From an uncultured Erysipelotrichaceae bacterium (GTDB taxonomy: Bacteria; Bacillota_I; Bacilli_A; RF39; UBA660): a DNA stretch of 15,140 nucleotides. Positions within the stretch are counted from its first letter, which is position 1, and every line of letters starts with the position of its first letter. Location: the NCBI GenBank assembly GCA_902797275.1, contig CADBSI010000082.1:1-15140 (forward strand). Direction: 5' to 3'. The notes beneath the pieces were generated by a model. That model had not been told where the DNA came from and did no database searches. It was given only the letters and a program-made list of their open reading frames with translations. A program made the translations under genes and the position numbers. Of the stretch, positions 7,133-14,193 are shown piece after piece.

Positions 7133-8239
7133 TTAATTTAAATATTTATCTCTAGTTTTATTAATATTTAAAATTATTCCTAAGGAAAATAAATAGGTAA
7201 TTAAACTAGATCCTCCATAAGAAATAAAAGGAAGAGGAATTCCTGTAATTGGTAAAAGTCCTAAAGTCATTCCTATATTTTGAATTTGTAAATAAAATAA
7301 CATAATAAAAATACCAACTAAAATATATTTGTTTTCCAAATCAATTTTTATTTTAATTAAATTTAAAATAGTAGCATCAAAGACTAAAATAATAAATATT
7401 AAAAAAATACTTCCCAGTAAACCAAAATTAGCAACAAAGGTTGGAAAAATAAAATCTGTTTGAGGCTCTGGAAAATAAATAATATTTTTATTATAACCAA
7501 AACCTGTTAAACCACTATTAGAAATAGCAATTAAACTATTTTCTAATTGATAACCACTATTTTCTTGCCAATTAATAATTCTTTCTAATCTATACATATT
7601 ATTAGTTAAAATATTAAGAATAAAATCTTTTTTAAAAAAATATAAAATAGTTATACAACTAAGTAAAAATATGATAATTAAACTGATAATTAAATACCAT
7701 TTTTTATTTAATTTAGTTAGAAAAATCATAGTTAATAAAATTAAAAAATAAATAATAACAGCACCGGTATCAGGTTCTAAAAAAGTTAAAATACTAGGTA
7801 TTAAAGTTAAAATAAAAAGTTTTACTAATAAAACAAATTCCTCTTTTATAGAATTTTTTCCCTCATGTTTTTTAATTACCATACTTAAAGTAATAATTAA
7901 ACTAATTTTCATAAGTTCACTTGGTTGAAAACTAATAGAATTTATTATTATCCAACATTTACTACCGTTTATTGAATAACCAAATATTAAAAGAAATAAT
8001 AATAAAATATTAAGACCTATATATACTAAAAAATGATATCTTTTAAGTAAGTCGAAACCCTTATATTTAATAAATAACATAATTAATATTCCAAAGAAAT
8101 AAAAAATAATTTGTTTTAAGTATAAATTACTTAAACTTTGTTTTAAAAAAGGAATAGTTGTATAAATTGATAAAATACTTATTATAAAAAAAATAATTAA
8201 AGAAATAATAATATTTAAATTAACAATTTGTTTTTTCAT
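7133..8239 (-). CDS. RodA/FtsW/SpoVE-family peptidoglycan glycosyltransferase
   Basis: This 368-residue polytopic membrane protein of the SEDS family polymerises lipid II into glycan strands, normally with a partner class B penicillin-binding protein, which is not in this window. About ten hydrophobic segments are visible. Family motifs are SISFQPSELMK (101-111), EPDTGA (155-160, with the essential Asp at 157), GYQLENSLIAISNSG (229-243), PQTDFIFP (259-266) and NIGMTLGLLPITGIPLPFIS (321-340) followed by YGGSS. The ATG at 8239 is chosen because the longer frame back to 8317 uses TTG and overlaps the start of the divergent gene. It has no clear ribosome binding site and lies only 6 bases after a TATACT, so translation may be leaderless or nearly so. 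Linkage to the LysM protein suggests a role in spore cortex or in elongation; which one is not resolved. Confidence 0.92.
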   Translation of the reverse strand: MKKQIVNLNIIISLIIFFIISILSIYTTIPFLKQSLSNLYLKQIIFYFFGILIMLFIKYKGFDLLKRYHFLVYIGLNILLLFLLIFGYSINGSKCWIIINSISFQPSELMKISLIITLSMVIKKHEGKNSIKEEFVLLVKLFILTLIPSILTFLEPDTGAVIIYFLILLTMIFLTKLNKKWYLIISLIIIFLLSCITILYFFKKDFILNILTNNMYRLERIINWQENSGYQLENSLIAISNSGLTGFGYNKNIIYFPEPQTDFIFPTFVANFGLLGSIFLIFIILVFDATILNLIKIKIDLENKYILVGIFIMLFYLQIQNIGMTLGLLPITGIPLPFISYGGSSLITYLFSLGIILNINKTRDKYLN

Positions 8240-8245
8240 ATTTAT

Positions 8246-8274
8246 AGTATATAAAAAACTAATAATTTTATACT
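8246..8274. promoter_or_regulatory. Back-to-back divergent -10 elements
   Basis: TATACT reads on the minus strand at 8251-8246 (toward the RodA/FtsW-like gene) and on the plus strand at 8269-8274 (toward the small gene at 8302). Each lies where the -35 of the other would be, and neither has a good -35. The two promoters, if real, must compete. Confidence 0.45.
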
Positions 8275-8301
8275 TTAAACATAAAATTAAGTAGGAGGAA
8301 T

Positions 8302-8598
8302 ATGAAAAAATTACCAAAGATATATCATAGTGAGATTAAAAGTAAAAAGAATAATTTATCTATGTATGATAGTTTAAAAAATAATAATTTTAAAATTGAT
8401 TTAAGTAATTTATCAGTTAAAGAGAAATTACAAAAGTTAATGAATCAAAATAATTATATCTTTAATACGAAAGTTGTTTTAGTTTTTCAAGATAAAGAAA
8501 TTAATACTAGTATAGCTGGTATTTATAATAATCATATTATTACTATGGATAACAAAATAATTAGTATAGATAAATTAATTGATATAAAAATACTATAA
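8302..8598 (+). CDS. Small hypothetical protein, possible Sm-like/YolD-like beta fold
   Basis: This 98-residue soluble protein is not recognised with certainty. Residues 1-50 are basic and Asn-rich with a helical stretch (LSVKEKLQKLMNQ). Residues 55-98 alternate short beta strands with turns (TKVVLVFQDKEINTSIAGIY, then IITMDNKIISIDKLIDIKIL), a pattern reminiscent of the small Sm-like barrel seen in YolD-like proteins. There is no signal peptide, Cys or membrane helix. A very good ribosome binding site (GGAGG, 8294-8298) and a terminator directly after the stop show that it is a real, expressed unit. It lies between cell-wall synthesis and spore-coat genes, so a sporulation link is possible but not shown. 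Confidence 0.75.
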   Translation: MKKLPKIYHSEIKSKKNNLSMYDSLKNNNFKIDLSNLSVKEKLQKLMNQNNYIFNTKVVLVFQDKEINTSIAGIYNNHIITMDNKIISIDKLIDIKIL

Positions 8599-8628
8599 AT
8601 AGTTATTTAACCTATAACTATTTTTTTT
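8597..8628 (+). terminator. Rho-independent terminator after the small gene
   Basis: A 10-bp stem AAATAGTTAT/ATAACTATTT (8597-8606 with 8614-8623) with a 7-base loop is followed by a T8 tract. It separates the small gene from the cotJ operon. Confidence 0.85.
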
Positions 8629-8658
8629 AATTAAATAAACTATTTATGGAGGATATAT

Positions 8659-9045
8659 ATGTATAATGAAATAAATTATTTTAAAAATAATAAGTTAAAT
8701 TTAACTAGTCCAGTTGAAGGTTATTTAAAGGGAAATATCTTTAATAATTTGTATGATAGTTATAAAGACTTAAAACCTGCTAAAATAAATTTTAGTTCTT
8801 TACAAGATGAAATGTTATTTAATATAGGACAAATAAGTTTTTTTAGTCATGATCTTAATTTATATTTAGATAATTATCCAAATGATTTGGAAGCTTTGAG
8901 TTTATTTAAAAAGTATAGTAAGATGGCTAATAGTTTAATTTTAGAGTATGAAACTAAATACGGACCTATTAATGTATCAGGAAGTAGTAGTAATATTCCA
9001 TTTAATTGGGTTAGTACTTTTCCGTGGGAGGGTAAAAATGTTTAA
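8659..9045 (+). CDS. cotJB: CotJA-CotJB fusion spore-coat protein
   Basis: This 128-residue protein joins two spore-coat pieces that are normally separate. Residues 16-43 (SPVEGYLKGNIFNNLYDSYK) match the C-terminal motif of CotJA proteins, in which a Gly precedes an aromatic-rich LYxPY block. Residues 47-126 are a full CotJB: SLQDEMLFNIGQISFF, DLNLYLDNYPNDLEALSLF, YETKYGPINV and the Trp-rich end FNWVSTFPWEG. In Bacillus subtilis cotJA, cotJB and cotJC form one sigma-E operon whose products enter the inner coat. The start has a strong AGGAGG-like site (GGAGG, 8649-8653). The stop overlaps the start of cotJC by 8 bases, so translation is probably coupled. No internal start that would yield a separate CotJB was preferred. 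Confidence 0.88.
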   Translation: MYNEINYFKNNKLNLTSPVEGYLKGNIFNNLYDSYKDLKPAKINFSSLQDEMLFNIGQISFFSHDLNLYLDNYPNDLEALSLFKKYSKMANSLILEYETKYGPINVSGSSSNIPFNWVSTFPWEGKNV

Positions 9046-9601
9046 ATATGAAAAAAGATTAGAATATCCAATTAATATAAAAAACAAAGATATTGAATTA
9101 GCTAAGATTTTAATTACTCAGTATGGAGGAGCTAACGGGGAACTTGCAGCTGCCCTTAGATATTTAAATCAAAGATATATAATGCCAGATAATAGAGGAA
9201 GAGCTTTGTTAACCGATATTGGAAATGAGGAAATGGGTCATGTCGAAATGCTTGCTACTATGTGTTATCAACTTTTAAAAAATGCTAGTATTGAAGAAAT
9301 AAAAGAAGCAGGTTTATCTAGTCATTATGCTGAACATAAAAAAGGAGTTTATCCAACTGATAGTAATGGAGTGCCTTTTACTGTTTCTTATTTTGCTTCA
9401 ACAGGGGATTATTTAGCTGATTTATCTGAAGATATGGCTGCTGAAGAAAAAGCTAGAGCAGTTTATGAAAATTTAATTGATTTAACAAATGATCCAGATG
9501 TTATAGGACCTCTTTTATGGCTTAGACAAAGAGAAATTGTTCATTTTAATCGATTTAAAGAATTATATAATATTTATAAAAAAGAGTTTAAAAATAAATA
9601 A
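9038..9601 (+). CDS. cotJC: CotJC, manganese-catalase-family spore-coat protein
   Basis: This 187-residue protein, of normal CotJC length, is a ferritin-like four-helix bundle of the manganese catalase family, which breaks down hydrogen peroxide and is packed in the spore coat. Candidate dimanganese ligands are visible: E35 (GANGELAAA), E65 and H68 (NEEMGHVEM), E137 (MAAEEKARAVYENL) and H169 with E166 (REIVHFNRF). I chose the ATG at 9038 because GGGAGGG lies just upstream, inside the end of the CotJB frame, and homology begins with MFKYEKRLEYP. The frame is open further upstream, but that part lies antiphase within CotJB and is not used. An A-rich hairpin at the end may terminate the operon. 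Confidence 0.95.
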   Translation: MFKYEKRLEYPINIKNKDIELAKILITQYGGANGELAAALRYLNQRYIMPDNRGRALLTDIGNEEMGHVEMLATMCYQLLKNASIEEIKEAGLSSHYAEHKKGVYPTDSNGVPFTVSYFASTGDYLADLSEDMAAEEKARAVYENLIDLTNDPDVIGPLLWLRQREIVHFNRFKELYNIYKKEFKNK

Positions 9602-9612
9602 ATTCTTTTTTT
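9578..9612 (+). terminator. Possible weak terminator of the cotJ operon
   Basis: An 11-bp, mostly A-T stem with one G-T pair (9578-9588 with 9601-9611) spans the cotJC stop and ends in T7. Low GC makes it weak. Confidence 0.35.
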
Positions 9613-9613
9613 G

Positions 9614-9627
9614 TCTACATTTGTCGA
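9614..9627. promoter_or_regulatory. Imperfect palindrome of TACA-NN-TGT type
   Basis: TCTACATTTGTCGA is a 14-bp dyad with one mismatched pair and a TACAnnTGT core, like operators of BlaI/CopY repressors. It lies right after cotJC, about 110 bases before the adhesin promoter. No regulator gene is nearby, so function is speculative. Confidence 0.25.
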
Positions 9628-9641
9628 TTAAATCTTGGTAT

Positions 9642-9661
9642 TAATTAGAAATAATTAGAAA
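9642..9661. repeat. Two 10-bp tandem repeats TAATTAGAAA
   Basis: TAATTAGAAA occurs twice without a gap, one helical turn apart, followed by a partial third copy (TAATTA). It lies in the 243-base gap upstream of the adhesin promoter and could be a phased binding site or simple AT-rich repetition. Confidence 0.5.
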
Positions 9662-9735
9662 TAATTATTATTGAGACGAAATGTTTTCTAAAAAAGGATT
9701 TTATTAATTATTTTTTCAAAAAAATTATAATTTGC

Positions 9736-9770
9736 TTGACAAAGGTAGAAAAATCCATATTCCATATAAT
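9736..9770 (+). promoter_or_regulatory. Adhesin promoter with a 23-base spacer caused by a 7-bp tandem duplication
   Basis: A perfect TTGACA (9736-9741) and a perfect TATAAT (9765-9770) are 23 bases apart, too far for ordinary sigma-A recognition. The spacer contains TCCATAT twice in tandem (9754-9760 and 9761-9767). With one copy the spacing would be 16. The leader is about 70 bases and ends in AGGAGG (9835-9840). Confidence 0.55.
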
Positions 9771-9844
9771 AGTAAGACATATTCGGAGATATTAGCATTT
9801 ATTTTTGAAAATGATAATATTAAAGAAGTATTTTAGGAGGTTTT

Positions 9845-12800
9845 ATGAAAAAGAATTTTCAAAGATTTACTAGTTTGTTTTTAGTATTTGTAACTTTGTT
9901 TAATACTGTTATTTCTCCATTTACAGTACTTGCAGATACAAATACTCCAAAAAAAGGTGATTTGAGAGTTGTAACTAGTAGTGGTACTTCTACTGGTGAT
10001 AGTGTTTCTGTTGTAACTGGAACAAATCCAGATGGAACCTTAGTTAAAAAAGGTGATATTTCTATTACTAAAACAGTTTCTAAAACAGATACATTAGGAC
10101 GTTATAAAGTACAATTTACTGTAAAAGGTAAAAATGCGAAAAATGAGACTAGTACAACAAAAGATGTATATGTAGTTGTTGTACTTGATAAATCTGGTAG
10201 TATGGAAGGAAAAAAATGAAAAAATGCTCAAAGTGGAGCTAAAACATTTGCAACTTCTTTACTAAAAAAAATAAATGATGCTAAAATTGCACTTGTAACA
10301 TTTTCAGGAACTAAAAATGACGAAAAAGTTTGTGAAAAAGTTTGGGTAAAAGATAATTCATACTTAGGAGGACATCTCGAAGAAAAATGTACTGATTATT
10401 TAAATAATGATGCAACTATTATTCGAAAATTTGAAAATGCTGATTTTAGTAATGTAGAAACATTTGGTAAAGCCGAGGGTGGAACCAATTTAGGTGAAGG
10501 TTTAAACAAAGCACTTGATTTATTTAATGGAGAAAATATTCCAAGTGATGCATTTAAATATGTAGTAGTTTTAGGTGATGGAAAACCAACATATTATACA
10601 GACAATGAAGGTAAGACTGCTGGACCTGGTGGTGAGATGACAACTGAAACTAAGGAATATGCAACTACCAAAGCACAAGCTCTAAAAAATATTGGTGCAG
10701 AAATTTTTAGTATAGGTTATTCGGTAAGTTCTAATAGTGCTGCAGAAAAAGTTTTAAAGACTATTGCAAGCACTAATAAAGATACTGATGAAATTAAACA
10801 TTATATTTCAGCAAACGGAGGAGATGCTTCAAATGTTGCTTCAGTATTTAACAATATTGCAACAAGTATTTCTTATGATTTTGCTGGAAAAAATGCAATC
10901 ATTAATGATGGTATAGGAAGTAAATTTACTTTAGTAAATGGTACTAATATTATTAATGTAGGAAATATTACTGAAGAAGGTATTACTACTGAACCATTCT
11001 ATATTGATATTGATCCTGATAGTGAAACAGGATGGCATGCAACAAATGCTGATTTTAGTTTAGATTATACTAAACCTGATGGAACTAAAGGTAGTATTAA
11101 ATGTAGTGATAATCCTGAGGTTTATTGGGTACAAAATGAATATGATTATCGTATTGAATATTATTATGATAATCAAATTGATAATAATTTAACAGAATCA
11201 GAAAAAGGAGTAAAGGGTGCTGAAATTGAAGTACTTGATACAACTATTAATGATAAAACTCATCTAAAAGATGGTTATAAATTTGATAAAGTTGAACCAG
11301 ATAAGAAAATTACTATTAAAAATAATGGTGAAAATGTAATTAGAGTATATTACAAAAAAGCTGAATTTAGTTATAGAGTTGAATACTATTATAATAATGA
11401 AATAGATAATAGTAAAACTGAAACTAAGAGTGCTTTATTTGAAAGTGAAATTAATAATTATACAGATAAAAACGAAGAAGGTTATAAGTTTGATAAAACT
11501 TATAACTTCCCACTTACAATTACAAGTGATAATAACCAAAATATAATTAAAGTTTATTATATAACTGATGGTAGTCAAAGAAAAAATATAAATTATACTG
11601 TTGAATATTATAAAGACGGAGTAAAACAAGAAATTGATACTCAAACAAAAACTAAAGATATTCAAGTGTTAGAACCAAAAGTTTTAGATGTAGATAAAAG
11701 TAGTATTAATATAACTGATAAATACTATGGTTATAAATTTGTAGGATCAGATCCAAGTACTATTCCAACTACAATAGTTGATGGTGGAGTAATAAAAATT
11801 TATTATGAAAAAGATTTAGATAAAATTAAAGAACTTAACTATACAGTTAAATATTATAAAGATGGAGTATTACAAGAGAAGGATACTCAAGTAATAACTA
11901 AAAAAGTTCAAGTATTAGAACCAAACACTTTAGAAGTAAATAAAAATAATATTAATACTGTTAATAAATATGATGGTTATAAATTTGATAAAACTAATCC
12001 AGGAGAAATTCCAACTATAATTGAAAATAATGGAGTTATTGAAGTTTACTATGTAAAAGATGAATTTAGTTATACAGTTGAATACTATTATGATGGAACA
12101 ATTGATGATAGCAAAACTGAAACTGCTAAGGCTTTATTTGAAAGTGTAATTAATAATTACCAAGATAAAAATAAAACTGGTTATAAGTTAGATAAAACTG
12201 AAAACTTACCACTTACAATTACTAGTGATAGTAAGAAAAATGTAATTAAAGTTTACTATGTAAAAGATAATTATGGTTATAAAGTAGAATATTATTATGA
12301 TAATCAATTAGATGATAGTATGACTTATACTTCTAGTGCTAAGTATTTATCACAAGTAAATGATTATCCTGATGGATCTAAAAAAGGATTTAGTTATGTA
12401 TCTGATACAGCTCCATTAACTATTACTGAAAAAACAGAAAATAACATTATAAAAGTTTATTATGAAAGTAATGTCTATGATTATACAATTTATCATGTAG
12501 AAAAAGGTAATGAAAATAATATCTTAGATACAGTAAGTGATAGTGCTAAGTATCAAGAAGAAATTACTGTTGCTGAAAAAGAGTTCACAGGATTTACCTA
12601 TGATTCAAAAGATAAAGAAGTAATTAAAATAGATACAGAAAATAATGTAGCATATGTATACTATACAAGAAATAAATATAACTATACAGTTGAACATTAT
12701 TTAGAAACAAAAGATGGTAAGTTTGAAATTGAGAAAACTGAAGTAGTAAAAGATGTTGAATTTGAAACAAATATTACTTATAAAGAATTAGAATTTAATG

Positions 12801-13324
12801 GTTATAAGTATGATGAAACAAGAACAGAAGCACCTGAAAAGGTTTTAGAAGATAATTTAGTTGTTCGTCTATATTATGTTCTTGCTGATAGTAAAGTTAC
12901 AGTTCATTATGTTGTTAAAGTAGATGATAATTATATTTCATTTGATAAATATGGACGTGATGAATTAGGTAATAATACAGAAGAATTCAAAGATGTAGAT
13001 TTACTAGATGAGATTTTAACTGGTAAAATTGGAACTAGCTTTACTACTAAATATCGTGAAGTTAAAAACTATAGCTTTATTGGTATATATAAAGGTAATA
13101 TCTTAGAAAATTCTAATTTAGAAAAACTAGAAGGAACAAATATAACTGGAGAATTTGATTTTGAAGAACAAGAATATACTTACGTATATGAAGCACCTCG
13201 TGGAGGGGATGAAGTACCACCTCAAACAGGATTTGATGGTAGTTTAAGTTATTTAAATTATATTCTATTAGTAGCAGTTATATATGTACTAAAAAAATAT
13301 TTCGATTTAATAAGTGAGAAATAA
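9845..13324 (+). CDS. Sortase-anchored VWA adhesin with MucBP-like repeats, interrupted by an in-frame TGA
   Basis: One frame of 1,159 codons encodes a secreted, wall-anchored adhesin, but codon 125 (10217-10219) is TGA. The order is: signal peptide (1-30, cut near VLA/D); a beta-rich lead-in; a VWA domain whose metal-ion-dependent adhesion site is complete (D115, S117, S119 in DKSGSM; T214 in GGTN; D245 in LGDG); a linker; about nine MucBP-like repeats of 65-80 residues (433 to about 1118, VEYYYD ... VYY); then the sorting signal PPQTG (1125-1129), a hydrophobic segment and a Lys-containing tail. The TGA falls between GKK and KNAQSGAKTF, where related VWA domains carry a hydrophobic residue; TGG (Trp) would fit. 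Everything after it is intact. Under the standard code only a 124-residue secreted stub is made from the normal start; ATG 10637 could at most give a headless product. The next gene is its probable sortase. Confidence 0.85.
10217..10219 (+). other. In-frame TGA codon within the VWA domain
   Basis: TGA replaces one sense codon two residues after an A7 run, while the reading frame continues open for 1,034 codons to the TAA at 13322. Sixteen TGG codons and no other in-frame TGA occur in the genes of this window, so TGA is not a common Trp codon here. Confidence 0.9.
11141..13198 (+). repeat. About nine MucBP-like coding repeats
   Basis: The repeats start with (Y/F)xYxVEYYY or similar and end with IKVYY. 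Repeats 2 and 5 are close relatives (ALFES, INNY, PLTITSD), and 3 and 4 are close relatives (DTQ, VQVLEP, GYKF, IPT). Repeats 6 to 9 are progressively more diverged. Confidence 0.75.
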
Positions 13325-13330
13325 CAATAT

Positions 13331-13358
13331 AAAAGGACAACTTGGTTTGTCCTTTTTT
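13331..13358 (+). terminator. Terminator between the adhesin and sortase genes
   Basis: A perfect 10-bp stem AAAAGGACAA/TTGTCCTTTT (13331-13340 with 13347-13356) with a 6-base loop continues into T6. Only 20 bases separate its end from the sortase start, too few for a promoter, so the sortase would depend on read-through or on a promoter inside the adhesin gene. Confidence 0.85.
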
Positions 13359-13378
13359 AAAGAGAATAGGGGGGTAAC

Positions 13379-14122
13379 ATGAAAAAATATAAATATTTAT
13401 TATGTATTTTATCTTTTCTTACTTTGCTTAGTTTAATTTTATTAAATAGATATGAAACTTTAAATACTTTTAATAATAATTATGTTCTAGAACCAAGTAA
13501 TGAGGTTAAAGAGAAAGAAGTATCTGTTATTAAAGAAAATGAAATAGAAAAGTTACAAAAAGAATATAATAATGAAGATGTTATAGGAACACTTGAAATT
13601 GTTAATGCTGATTATAAAGTACCAGTTGTTCAAGGAAGTGATAATAACTATTATTTAAGACGTTTACCTAATAAAGAATATAATATTATGGGTTCAATAT
13701 TCTTGGATTACCGAGTTAATATTAATACTAGTAAAAAACTTCTTATCTATGGTCATAATGATAAAAGAATAGAAATGCCTTTTAAAATACTTGAAAATTA
13801 TTATGATAAATCTTATTTAGATGATCATAAATACATTATTGTTACAAGTAAAGAAAGAATTAGAACTTATGAAATATTCTCTGTCTTTGTTGAACCGACT
13901 GATTATTCATATATGAAAGTAAACTTTGAAGATTCTAGTTATTTAGAACATCTTAATATGTTAAAAAATAAATCTATGTTTAATCTTGATACTTATTTAA
14001 GTAATGATACTAATATATTATTACTTCAAACATGTAGTACGCATAAAGATTATTTAAAATATAAGAAAAAATATTTAATTCTAGCATTTAAAGAAATTAG
14101 TAATAAAGGAATAGATGAATAA
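13379..14122 (+). CDS. srtB: Class B-type sortase
   Basis: This 247-residue membrane-bound transpeptidase cuts a sorting signal between Thr and Gly and links the protein to the cell wall. An N-terminal helix (residues 6-23) is followed by a coiled linker and the sortase barrel. Class B features are GSIFLDYRVN (105-114), the catalytic His126 in LLIYGHND and the catalytic Cys219 in LLLQTCSTH. The position of the usual catalytic Arg (before a hydrophobic strand, as in RFVVxA) appears to be Lys231 in KKKYLILAF; the alignment here could be off by a residue. It lies 54 bases after the PPQTG adhesin, its likely substrate; a clostridial class B sortase is known to use (S/P)PXTG. The start has an AGGGGGG site (13368-13374) four bases upstream. 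The terminator after the gene overlaps its stop. Confidence 0.93.
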   Translation: MKKYKYLLCILSFLTLLSLILLNRYETLNTFNNNYVLEPSNEVKEKEVSVIKENEIEKLQKEYNNEDVIGTLEIVNADYKVPVVQGSDNNYYLRRLPNKEYNIMGSIFLDYRVNINTSKKLLIYGHNDKRIEMPFKILENYYDKSYLDDHKYIIVTSKERIRTYEIFSVFVEPTDYSYMKVNFEDSSYLEHLNMLKNKSMFNLDTYLSNDTNILLLQTCSTHKDYLKYKKKYLILAFKEISNKGIDE

Positions 14123-14137
14123 TTTATTCCTTTTTTT
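14105..14137 (+). terminator. Rho-independent terminator of the sortase gene
   Basis: A 9-bp stem AAAGGAATA/TATTCCTTT (14105-14113 with 14125-14133) has an 11-base loop holding the TAA stop and is followed by T7. Confidence 0.8.
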
Positions 14138-14142
14138 ACCGG

Positions 14143-14171
14143 TTGTAATGTCATAAAAAATATGGTATAAT
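14143..14171 (+). promoter_or_regulatory. Promoter of the 3D-domain gene
   Basis: TTGTAA (14143-14148) and a perfect extended -10 TGGTATAAT (-10 at 14166-14171) are spaced by 17 bases. This is the best sigma-A type promoter in the window. AAGGAG (14183-14188) serves the ATG at 14194. Confidence 0.85.
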
Positions 14172-14193
14172 CATATACATACAAGGAGAATTT

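Noticed and set aside
8240..8317. N-terminal extension of the RodA/FtsW-like protein to a TTG at 8317
   Set aside because: It would overlap the start of the divergent gene and cross its promoter; homology starts at the ATG at 8239.
10210..10219. Slippage at the A7 run as the cause of the interruption
   Set aside because: The frame before and after the TGA is the same, so no frameshift is needed; a one-base slip would lead to early stops.
10217..10260. Selenocysteine insertion at the TGA
   Set aside because: I see no convincing hairpin just downstream, and a VWA domain has no reason for a redox residue there.
11435..11665. Reverse-strand open frame of 76 codons
   Set aside because: It is antisense to the adhesin repeats; its hydrophobic look is a by-product of AT-rich codons read backwards.
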